Shown here one piece after another: positions 24,349 through 33,868 of a stretch of DNA of 64,000 bases. The DNA is from Aquilaria yunnanensis (Eukaryota; Streptophyta; Magnoliopsida; Malvales; Thymelaeaceae). Each line of letters starts with the position of its first letter. The first letter of the stretch is position 1. The stretch is taken from positions 76,536,041-76,600,040 of the forward strand of contig CM077598.1 in the NCBI GenBank assembly GCA_039654915.1, given 5' to 3'. Below the pieces are notes generated by a model. The model was not told the DNA's origin, ran no database searches, and worked only from the letters and a program-made list of their open reading frames with translations. Made by a program: the position numbers and the translations under genes.

Positions 24349-25114
24349 TGATAGCCGAAGTGCTATCTCCTCTGCTAGGTAAAGCCCTCGAAGGAGTAAC
24401 TTTTGAGCCAGGGAATCCCCCGAAGAACCAGTCTAACCCTGGGAAAAGGCACCTCACCCCGAGGGTGGACATCAACCAAAGGGACCTCGGAGGTACGACA
24501 GATGCCATTAAGGAGTCTCTGACAATTCTGCCCATACACCCTGCACGCCGCCCTCATATGCATTCTGATGCCCCGCTGCTGCCCACGTCCTGTCATGTAA
24601 GACTACCCTTGTCGCAGTTTGTGGCCCGAGGAGCCTGCAGGCGGCTAGGGGCCCCCATGCCCAGAAGTACGGGCGACATCCGTCCATACACGTGTCACAA
24701 TCTGAAGGGTCCACTCCCTCTATATATATCAGGGGGATGGACTCAAAAAGGGGGGGCCGGTGGATCCTCTTCTTTCGGCCTTCAGGAAAACACGGCAGGC
24801 AAGAGCCTTTTTCCTTACTACTCCCTCTCCACCCCCCAAGGCACTGACTTGGGCATCGGAGGCTCCTCCTCGGAAAATCACTCCGGGGACCTCCTAACCC
24901 CTGTTTTCTGAGTGTTTCAGGTATGTCCTCCTGTGGAACCCCCGTTTCAAGCTCTTTCCCATACCGGAAGTCCTTCTCGGCCCCACCGTGCCTCCCACAT
25001 GAGGATGCTGCCGGCCATTACAGGTGACCCCCACAAAGCACCTTCTGTCGGGACCCGCCCGTATCTCCTGAAGTCCACAGTGGAGATAATGTTGAAGGCC
25101 ACCGCCCGCCATCA
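24349..25114 (+). repeat. Tat-B 5' LTR (766 bp)
   Basis: It starts TGATAGCCGAAGTGCTATC and ends CGCCCGCCATCA. A TATA box lies at 24721-24729. Compared with the 3' LTR it lacks about 155 bp near its start (the equivalent of 57645-57805). The end directly precedes the PBS. Confidence 0.88.
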
Positions 25115-25116
25115 CT

Positions 25117-25132
25117 TGGCGCCGTCTATGGT
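25117..25132 (+). other. Primer binding site of Tat-B
   Basis: TGGCGCCGTCTATGGT lies 2 bp after the LTR. It starts as a tRNA-Asp-type site (TGGCGCCGT) and then diverges. The gag start (TYSQVVVVEAR) follows and is cut at 25168 by Tat-C. Confidence 0.78.
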
Positions 25133-25168
25133 AACCTACTCCCAAGTCGTCGTTGTTGAAGCTCGGCG

Positions 25169-26130
25169 TGATGCCCCAAAGCATCTTCGTTTGCTGTCAT
25201 GTTGACAGGTGGAGAGACTTCCTGAGGAGGCGAGCGCCTGGAGCTCTGGTTTCCCAGCTGAACGTGCCTGAAAAGCTCAAAGAAGAGGTTAGGAGGTCCC
25301 CGGTTTGCTTTTCCGGGGAGGACCCTCCGACGCCCAAGTCAGTTTTCTGAGTGAAAGTGGAGGAAGAACACTAAGGGATCAAGTGTCTTGCCTGTTTTGT
25401 GTTTTCTCAGAGGGAGGAAAATGCCCCATCCTTTGCCCAGTCCCATTTCTTAGTATTTATAGGAGTAGCTGGTCCGTTCAGATCATGACACGTGTTCGGT
25501 CGGATTTGATCTGTACTTTTGGACCTAGGGGACAGGCAGCCGTTTGCAGCCTCCTTTAGCCCTGGACCCGGACAGGTTGTGTCAGGACTGGGGTGTCAGT
25601 TCGTCGTTCTGATGTGACGTGTAGGGCTTGTGGGCGACATGTTAGAGGCTCCTTAAATGCTCATATCGTACTCCCGAGGTCCCCTGGGCGAGGTCGCCCT
25701 TCGGTGCGTGCACCCTCTTCAGATTCTATCCGTCTTTTGGTGCGAGCACCTCCTTCGGGATCTATCCCATAGTTCTGGGAGTTCCCTTGATGAACACCTT
25801 CTTCGGGACTTATACCCATAGTCCGGTGATTCCCTTGTTCAGGTGTTTCTTGTTCGGGGAAGATCCTTTTCGGGGCTTCTGCCTTCGGGGAGATTCTTCC
25901 TTGCTTCAGAGAGATGGCTTTCTTACCCGAAGACGGTCAGTTTGGCCCCTCGATGGAGACGGTGTTATCCTCGGAATTCCTGACGAGCTAACAGAAGTCT
26001 CGAGCTCATAGTGTTTGACTTCGCACCTTCCGAGGTCAGTAAAAAGATCCTCTCTTGGGTGACGTCAGACTCCTCGGCCAATATTCTGGCAGGGAGTTAC
26101 TACCGAGGAGGCAATAGCCTTTGGCTATCA
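25169..26130 (-). repeat. Tat-C LTR A, 3' LTR (962 bp)
   Basis: On the plus strand it runs from TGATGCCCCAAAGC to CCTTTGGCTATCA. It has an 11-bp deletion relative to LTR D (GGGGTGTCAG near 25590). The TATA box reads TATAAATA on the minus strand at 25454-25461. The left flank is the TSD CGGCG and the right flank is the PPT. Confidence 0.92.
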
Positions 26131-26147
26131 CAGGCCCCCCTCCAAAA
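26131..26147 (-). other. Polypurine tract of Tat-C
   Basis: On the minus strand TTTTGGAGGGGGGCCTG abuts the start of LTR A. It marks A as the true 3' LTR of the element; LTRs B and C lack such a tract next to them. Confidence 0.8.
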
Positions 26148-26205
26148 AGTCGAAGTGAGAAACTTCGGTTCATCGGTTTTCGGGTCCTGTGGTTGTGATA
26201 TCTGC

Positions 26206-26420
26206 GCCGAAGATGCCTTCTTCTGCCTGAAGCGATGGGCAGCCCTTTTTGCGTCCTCGAGGCGCGAGAAGATAGGCTGTCCATGTGCCGAAGATACACC
26301 TTCTGCCCGAAGTCACAGGCTGTCTCTTGGTGTCCTCGTGGCGAGGGAAAATAGGATAACCTTGTACCGAAGATAGACCTTTTGCCCGAAGTCACAGGCT
26401 GTCTTTTGGTGTCTTTGAGG
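26206..26420. repeat. Tandem repeat, about 80-bp period, 2.7 units
   Basis: Units start at GCCGAAGAT (26206, 26287) and ACCGAAGAT (26366) and share GCCCGAAGTCACAGGCTGTC and GTCCTCG blocks. It lies between the PPT and the promoter of the antisense gene. The rest of 26148-26700 shows no gene. Confidence 0.75.
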
Positions 26421-26707
26421 TAACCTACTTTTTTGCCTTTATAGATCTGCTCATGCGTCGTGTCCTGTGTCCAGCAGAGTCAGTCTAGGGCGTCGCCTCT
26501 AGACCAAATGGTGTCAGAGGGCGTGCTCGACGTGATGGACGACACGTGGCACGTTTGCTGCGCGATGACCGACACATGGCACACTATTATTGGGTGGGAA
26601 TGCACTGAGTACGGCAGGCGCGACTTTTCAGGCGCATTTAGCAGTTATGGCGACGCTTCGCCTTCCGAGGGGTATTAATGACGACGGTTCAGCTGGCCTT
26701 CTTGGCC

Positions 26708-26715
26708 TATATATA
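26708..26715 (+). promoter_or_regulatory. TATA box of the Tat-C antisense gene
   Basis: TATATATA lies 269 bp before the ATG at 26984. The Tat-B antisense gene has a TATA element at the same distance (57203-57209 to 56936). The equal spacing in two diverged elements supports a real promoter. Confidence 0.65.
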
Positions 26716-26983
26716 CCAGCCCTGTCATAACCCTCTTTTTGCTTCTGCTTTTGCTTTCTTCTGCCTTCTAATTCTCTCCCGATTTTCCGCGGTGGTTCTC
26801 CTTTTTCAGGCATTTTTCCGACCACTTTTCACGACGGCTTCCAGAAATCCAGATTCCGGCAAGACCTTTGGTGGGTTTTAGTCCTTTTGCTTTTTTCAAA
26901 GCTTCTTCTTTGTTTTTCCCGAACTCGTTTTCCTTGTTTTCCCTGAACTCATTTTCCTTGTTTTTCCTGAACTCGTTTTCATC

Positions 26984-29184
26984 ATGCCTGTTCCCAAGAG
27001 TTGGCAACCTCTTCTTTCTCACCCCTGCTGCACTACTCCGGCAAAACTAGCGAAGTGGAAGAAAAAGTTTTTTTTACCCTCTTACTCTGTGACGAGGTTG
27101 CCCCGTCCTGACCAATTTCCTTTCTCCAACCGAAGTGATGAAATCACCGTTTTCCGAGCCCAACTGAAGGCCGGACTTCGGTATCCCCCCCCGGAGATGG
27201 TTAGTGCGTTCTGCAACTTCCATGGCATTGCCGTTAACCAACTCCCACCGAACTCGTACTGCTATTTCAACGCCTTCCTCTGTATGTGCGGCGTTTTCAA
27301 AATAAAACCTCACTTTGTAGTTTTTCTCCAGTACTACAAGCTCTTCGTGGTCCCGAAGGGTGGCTTCTACTTTATGCTACCTCGAGGATCCGGGAGCAAA
27401 AAGTATACGTTCACCTTTACCCCTTTCCGATCAACTGGAGGCTTATGACCGAAGAGGTCCTTCGGGAACTCAAGGTGGTAAAGGAGCATGAGACAGACCT
27501 CAATATGCCGAAACCGGCTTCTTCGGGGAAGGACTCCTGGCTCGTGAAACTCCTTCGGGGGAATGAGACTTATGAGTCTTTTTATGAGAGTAAGTTACTT
27601 TCTCATTTTTCCCTTCATAACTTCATCTTGGACTTACACTGATCTTCTTTTTCTTTTTTCAGAGATGGGCGACGACGCGGCTGCCTTCTACAAGGCTCTT
27701 TTTACCGGGCAGGCTGAGAGGGGCGAACAGACAAAGAAGGCCGCCTCTCGGAGGCGGAAGCAGACTTCGGCCGGCCCTCCTTCCAAACGGGCAAAGAAAG
27801 CTGCTCCTTCCTCTCTTCCGCAAATTCCGGATGAGGTAGGCGAGGAGCCCGAAGACCCTGTTACCCCTTTCCCCGAGGTTCCTTCTGTCGACGTCATTCC
27901 TCAAAGCCCCACGCCTTCGCATGCTCTTCTGGAAGGCGATGGGGAGGAGACCCCTTCTGCCGAGGAACGGCGCCAAATAAAAGGCAAGGGGATCTCTACT
28001 GAGGCGACATCGATTCTTGACGACGACGTTACCGAGGTGCCAGCAGGTTTGTACTTTGTCGAAGAACCTTTTTTTTCTCTTGTAAATCCTTAAGGGTTTT
28101 TTGGCCTTAACCAATTTTTCTGCCTTGTTGTGCAGTGGAGGTGGCCGCTCCTGACTGCCGAACACGCTCGCAAGAGGGCCCTTCGGGATGCCAAAGTCCC
28201 AGCAGGGAAAGTTCCGAAGAAGCCCTTCTGGACGTTCACGGAGGACATGAATATGTACTCCGAGGACTGTCCCGAGATGGCCAGGCAGATGTGCAAAGGG
28301 GTGCTTACTGAGGCCTCTTACAAGGCCCTTACGGCGGCTTACCCAGGCGACATCTCTTTGGCCGCCAAACTCACTGAACATGCCGCCCAGGTACGCTTCA
28401 CTGTTTCCTCAATGCCAATTTCACCTTTGCTTTTTACTTAGCATCATTTTCCCTTTCTTTGCTTTTTTTGCAGCTGATGGGGTATGCCGGGTTGTTCCGT
28501 GTTCGGGTGGCGCGAGAGTCAGAAAGGAGGGCGTCACTCTGGGACCTTTACACCAAGACGAAGGCCCAGTGTTCGGCGTTGGTTGCTGACAATGCTCAGC
28601 TGAAGCAGTCTTCAGAGAAGGAAATTGCTGAACTTCGGGAGGGGTTCATAAAAGAGAAAGAGGAACTTGAGAAAGGCACCTCCCAGAAACTTTCCGACAT
28701 CGGCTCTCGGATGGCGGAGCTGACTTCGATCGTAGAAACGATTCAAAAGGATAAGTCAGAAAGTGACGCAATCCTTGCGAAGACGCTCGAAAAAAAGGCC
28801 CAGCTCGAAGCCGAGGCCGCATCTCTGAAGAAGCCTTCAGAAGAGAAGAAGAAGATGAAGGCATTGAAGAGAAAGCTCAAGGATGTGGAGAAGGATTACG
28901 CGGATCTGGAGAAGGACTATGCAGATTTGGCGGTCAAGAAGCGGGAGTCCGATGATATGATGAAGTTGGGCTTTCAAGACGGCTTCTGTCTTGTTCGGCA
29001 CCAAATTCTGCAGAAGTTCCCAGATTTTGACCTCTCCTTCCTGGAAGGCATGAACATCCCCAAGGAGCCTCGGTGGACTTGGTCCAAGATCGAGCACTTG
29101 AAACTGCCTCCTTCTCTCCCGGCGCCTAAGGCTACCGACAAAAGCACAGAGGCTGGCAGTTCTCAAGACGCCGAGGTTCCTTAG
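26984..29184 (+). pseudogene. Tat-C antisense gene, four exons, lightly broken
   Basis: The gene lies on the strand opposite to gag-pol. Exons from splice signals are 26984-27589, 27663-28046, 28136-28390 and 28474-29184, all with GT-AG introns. Exon 1 encodes an N-terminal domain (FRAQLKAGLRYPPPEMV, then QLPPNSYCYFNAFLCMCG) resembling the plant 'putative gypsy type transposon' family. Exon 2 is charged and low complexity (RGEQTKKAASRRRKQ). Exon 3 has KPFWTFTEDMNMYSEDC. Exon 4 is a long coiled coil (about 28600-28970) followed by FQDGFCLVRHQ and PRWTWSKIEHLKLP. Compared with Tat-B, about 270 bp of exon 1 is deleted with a frameshift near 27420, and a second frameshift lies near 28150. Function is unknown; antisense extra ORFs are known in Tat elements. 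Confidence 0.8.
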
Positions 29185-29324
29185 TTTGTACTAGGGCCTT
29201 TTGTCTTCATTTTCTTCTTCTTTTTTGTAGTCTTTCAGCAACTTTCTTCTCTGTAAGCACTCTTTGGCTCAATAGATAAAAATTTGGCTAAGTATTTTTT
29301 GCCAGATTCCTTTGTTTCCCTCTG

Positions 29325-29544
29325 TCCCGAACATAATTCGCTCGAGAGACTTCGGAAAACCATACTTTTGCTTTCCTTTGTCCCAAACATATTCGCTCAA
29401 GAGACTTCGGAAAACCATACTCTTGCTTTCCTTTGTCCCGAACATATTCGCTCAAGAGACTTCGGAAAACCTTACTTTTGCTTTCCCTTGTCCCGAACAT
29501 ATTCGCTCAAGAGACTTTGGAAAAACTTACTTTTGCTTTCCTCG
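29325..29544. repeat. 55-bp tandem repeat, four units, Tat-C 3' region
   Basis: Units start at TCCCGAACATA-type sequences at 29325, 29381, 29436 and 29491, each 55-56 bp, with GAGACTTCGGAAAAC in each. It sits between the integrase stop and the end of the antisense gene (29185-29644), where gag-pol and the antisense gene converge. The 239-residue plus-strand frame here comes from the repeat and is not a gene. Confidence 0.88.
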
Positions 29545-29644
29545 GCGATTTCTTTCGTGAGACTCTTGTTTTGTACTTCTTCAGAACTTTTTACTTTAGA
29601 CAAAATTTTCCAACTTGTGCAATACAACTTTCCCACCGAATTTT

Positions 29645-30424
29645 TTAGGCATAGAATTTTTTCAAGGCCTCTGGGTGCCAAGTATTTTTTAATTCTATGC
29701 CTTCGGCATCACCGAGCTTATAAACTCCTTTTCGTACTTCGGCAAGTACCAGGTAGGGTCCTTCCCAATTTGCGCGAAGTACCCCGTGGGATGGCTTTCG
29801 GGGTGCAAATTCAGCCTTTCGGAGAACGAGGTCTCCCTTTTTTATTCCTTTTGGCCTGGCGCGTAGGTTATGGCTGCTGCCACTCTTTGCTGGAAAGCTT
29901 TTCTTCTCAGCTCGGCTACTTCTCTGTGTTCGCCGACGAGGTCGAGCTTGGTTCTCAGGCCGAGGTCATTTCCTTTTTTATCGAACACTTGGACTCGTAT
30001 TGACGGTTGTACTACCTCGACAGGGATGATGGCCTCTGTACCGAAGACGAGTGAAAAGGGCGTTTCCCCTGTGGCTCTTCGGGGTGTTGTTCGGTAACTC
30101 CATAACACGCTTTGGAGTTCTCCCGACCATTTCCCTTTTGCTTCCCTCAGTCTCTTTTTCAGACCATCTTTTATGGTCCTGTTAGATACTTCCACCTGCC
30201 CATTACTTTGGGGGTGAGCTACTGGGGCGAAGTGCATTTTTGTCCCGAGGTCGCTAATGAACTCTTGGAATCCTTTGTCTATGAACTGGGATCCATTGTC
30301 CGCTACGAGTACCCTCGGTATGCCAAATCTGCATACGATGTTTTTCCATACGAACTTCTGCACTTCTTTTGCCGTGATAGTTGTCAGAGGTTCTGCCTCG
30401 ACCCACTTAGAGAAACAGTATACT
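29645..30424 (-). pseudogene. Tat-C integrase, second half (left of LTR B)
   Basis: It continues the integrase of copy L after LTR B: FSKWVEAEPL, VQKFVWKNIVCRFG, the second catalytic Asp in VADNGSQF, and the catalytic Glu in NGQVEVSNR. The C-terminal domain follows with PKGIKKGDLVLRKAEF and WEGPYLVL, ending KKFYA-stop at 29645-29647. One frameshift lies near 29868. Catalytic residues are intact, but the coding sequence is split from the zinc finger and first Asp by 973 bp of LTR. Confidence 0.87.
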
Positions 30425-31397
30425 TGATGCCCAAAAGCATCTTAGTTTGCTGTTATGTTGACAGGTGGAGAGACTTCCTGAGGAGGCGAGTGCCTGGAGC
30501 TCTGGTTTCCCAGCTGAGTGTGCCTGAAAAGCTCAAAGAAGAGGTTAGGAGGTCCCCGGTTTGCTTTTCCGGGGAGGACCCTCCGACGCCCAAGTCAGTT
30601 TTCTGAGTGAAAGTGGAGGAAGGACACTAAGGGATCAAGTGTCTTGCTTGTTTTGTGTTTTCTCAGAGGGAGGAAAATGCCCCATCCTTTGCCCAGTCCC
30701 ATTTCCTAGTATTTATAGGAGTAGCTGGTCCGTTCAGATCATGACATGTGTTCGGTCGGATTTGATTTGTACTTTTGGACCTAGGGGACAGGCAGCCGTT
30801 TGCAGCCTCCTTTAGCCCTGGACCCGGACAGGTTGTGTCAGGACTGGGGCGGCTACGGCGTGTGAGTTCGCCATTCTGATGTTATGTGTAGGGCTTGTGG
30901 GCGACATGTCAGAGGCTCCGTAAATGCTCATATCGTACTCCCGAGGTCCCCTGGGCGAGGTTGCCCTTCGGTGCGTGCACCCTCTTCGGATTCTATCCAT
31001 CTTTTGGTGCGAGCACCTCCTTCGGGATCTATCCCATAGTTCTGGGAGTTCCCTTGATGAACACCTTCTTCGGGACTTATACCCATAGTCCGGTGATTCC
31101 CTTGTTCAGGTGTTTCTTGTTCGGGGAAGATCCTCTTCGGGGCTTCTGCCTTCGGGGAGATTCTTCCTTGCTTCAGAGAGATGGCTTTCTTACCCGAAGA
31201 CGGTCAGTTTGGCCCCTCGATGGAGACGGTGTTATCCTCGGAATTCCTGACGAGCTAACCGAAGTCTCGAGCTCATAGTGTTTGACTTCGCACCTTCCGA
31301 GGTCAGCAAAAAGATCCTCTCTTGGGTGACGTCAGACTCCTCGGCCAATATTCTGGCAGGGAGTTACTACCGAGGAGGCAATAGCCTTTGGCTATCA
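30425..31397 (-). repeat. Tat-C LTR B, inserted inside integrase (973 bp)
   Basis: It is a full-length LTR in the same orientation as A, C and D. Its flanking 5-mers are ATACT (30420-30424) and CTACT (31398-31402), a TSD with one mismatch. The integrase reads across it once one TSD copy is removed. This fits an independent insertion that became a solo LTR. Near its left end it has several private differences (CTTAGTTTGCTGTTATG). Confidence 0.88.
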
Positions 31398-33868
31398 CTA
31401 CTGCTACTACGCAGAACTTTATGCCTCCAGGCGCCATTGGGAGTGGCCCAATGAGATCTATGCCCCAAACTGCGAAGGCCAAGGATAGTCTGCCGAAGTC
31501 ACGAACTCTGAGGGTGTTCTTTGGATGTTCGCATGTCTCTGGCAACTACCACATTTCTGGACGAACTGCTTGGCGTCCTTTCTCAGGGTAGGCCAGAAGT
31601 ATCCTTGGCGAAGTATCACTGCTGCCAGTGTGTCGGTTCCGATGTGCGAACCACAGGCACCTTCGTGAACTTCTTCTAGGATCATTTCAGTATCCTCTTC
31701 ACTAACACACCTCTGTAGTGGAGTTGCATATCCTTGTCGATATAGTTCTTCTCCAATTAAGAAGAAACGTCCGGAGCGCCTTCGCACTTTTGCGGCTTCG
31801 CTGGGGTCTTCGGGGAGTGTGTTGGTTGCGAGATACGTTTTGATTGGCTCTTTCCATCCTTTCCCCGAGGTCGCTATGCTTAACACCGCGACGCTGGGGT
31901 GGCTTAGCACTTCGGTGCAAGTTTTGGACTTCGCCAAGCAGTCTGCCTCAGCATTTTCTCGTCGGGGTACGTTCTCGATTTTCACGACGTCGAACTCCCG
32001 AATAAGCTTTATTACCAACTCATGGTATTTCGCCAAGGTCGGGTCTTTCGCGCCATAGTCCCCTGCCATTTGCCGGACCACCAGCTGGGAATCACTATGG
32101 GCTTTCAAGTTTCTCACGCCAATTTTTCTGGCCAGGTGTAATCCTGCTATGAGGGCCTCGTACTCGGCCATGTTGTTGGTGGCGTTGAAACTGAACTTGA
32201 TGGCCTTCATTACTTCTAGGCCTTCGGGGCCTCTGATAATCACTCCAGCTCCCTGGTGTTCGGATCCTGAGGCCCCGTCAACATATAACGTCCATTCTGG
32301 CTCGTCTTCGCCCGAAAATGAATGTCCCTCCTCGGTGTTTGGTACTTCAGCGATGAAGTCTGCCAAAGCTTGAGCTTTTATAGCTTTCCGGGGTTCATAC
32401 GTGATGTCGTGTTCACCAAGCTCTATACACCACTTGGAAAGCCTTCCCGAATGATCCACTTTCCTCATAACATCCCGTAGAGGCAGGGTACTTCGGACGA
32501 TAATGGGGTGAGCCTGAAAGTATGGCCGTAGCCTCCTTCCTGCAACTACCAAGGCATATATAGCTTTTTGAAGCAAAGGGTACCTGACTTCGGCGCCATG
32601 CAGGGACTTGCTGACATAGTAGACCGGCCATTGCTTTGGCCCTTCTTCTTTCACGAGGACCGAGCTCACAGCTTTTTTCGTGACGGCGAGGTATAATACG
32701 AGAGGCTCTCCCTCCCGAGGTTGCCGCAGGGTCGGCAGGCTGGCCAAGTAGACTTTGAGTTCTTCCCAGGCTTTTTGGCAATCTTCATCCCAAGGATGAC
32801 CATTCCTTCCGAGGTCGCCTTCCATCTTTGCTGCTTTTGTGAGGACTTTGAAGAAGGGTCGACACCTATCTCCGTACCTGGAAATAAACCTGCTCAGAGA
32901 GGTTATTCTTCTAGTGAGTCTTTGCACGTCTTTGACTGTGGCAAGAGTTCGGAATTCAAGCAGAGCCTTAATCTTCTCGGGGTTAGCATCGATGCCTCTT
33001 TCGGATACCATGTACCCAAGGAACTTTCCCGAGGTCACCCCGAAGATGCATTTCTCAGGATTAAGGCGGATGCCGAAGGCTCTGAGTTTTTGGAAGGTTT
33101 CCTCTAAATCTGCAACGTGGTAGCCAGGCAGTTTGCTTTTGACTATCATATGATCAACATATACCTCCATGTTCCTCCCCATTTGGTCTTTGAAGACTTT
33201 GTTCATCAGCCTCTGGTAGGTGGCTCCTGCATTTTTGAGTCCGAAGGGCATCCTGATATAGCAATATGTTCCTCCCTCAGTGATGAAGGCAGTCTTCTCT
33301 TCATCTTCGGGGTCCATCCTTATCTGATGATACCCACTGAAAGCGTCCAGGAAACTTAGGAGCCCGTACTCAGCAGTTGAGTCTACCAGTTGGTCTATTG
33401 GCGGAAGAGGATATGAATCTTTCGGGCAAGCATCGTTCAAATTTCTGAAGTCGATGCACATCTGGAGCTTACTACTTCCTTGTTTTGTGGCAATTACCAC
33501 GTTGCTTAGCCATTCGGGGTAGTTTACCTCCCGGATAACGCTAGCGTCTATGAGACGCTGGACTTCGGTCTTGACGAAGTCACTTTTGTGAGCTGAGATG
33601 CTCCGTTTCTTTTGCCGGACAGGTTTTATTTCCGGACTCGCTTTGAGGCTATGCTGGATTACGCGAGGGTTTACCCCTGGCATGTCCTTCGGTAAGTAGG
33701 CGAACAGATCTTTATTTGCAAGCAAAAAAGATACAAGTTTTTCCTTGTCTCCTTCGGCCATGCTTTTCCCTATTCGGGTACTATGGCCTGGGACAAGCTC
33801 TACTTCTTCTGTTTCCGCTTTTGTGGGATTTTCTGCCTCGCCCCTTTCCAGCTATTTTGCTTCTACAG
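31398..33868 (-). pseudogene. Tat-C pol copy L: RT, two RNase H domains, integrase start
   Basis: The 767-residue frame 33761-31458 holds RT (KDLFAYLPKDMPGV, MPFGLKNAGAT), the first RNase H (SGRLSKWCIELGEHDI), the plant-type second RNase H (LYVDGASGS, NMAEYEAL, HSDSQLVV) and the integrase HHCC finger (HEGACGSH, CGSCQRH). RT has YVDH instead of YVDD: residue 204, codon at 33150-33152. Copy R has Asp here. A 1-bp deletion near 31480 shifts the frame at the integrase core, and a stop lies just before the start (EAK-stop). The right end is the Tekay-2 insertion. Confidence 0.9.

Noticed and set aside
29325..29544. CRISPR-like array
   Set aside because: The units are directly adjacent without unique spacers, in a eukaryotic retrotransposon 3' region.
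29284..30003. 239-residue plus-strand open frame
   Set aside because: It is made by the 55-bp tandem repeat plus the antisense of the integrase C-terminal domain. It has no family resemblance of its own.
32721..33359. Plus-strand frames of 80-128 residues opposite Tat-C pol (also at 47976-48614)
   Set aside because: They are mirror frames of RT and RNase H on the minus strand. They recur in both copies only because the real coding sequence does.
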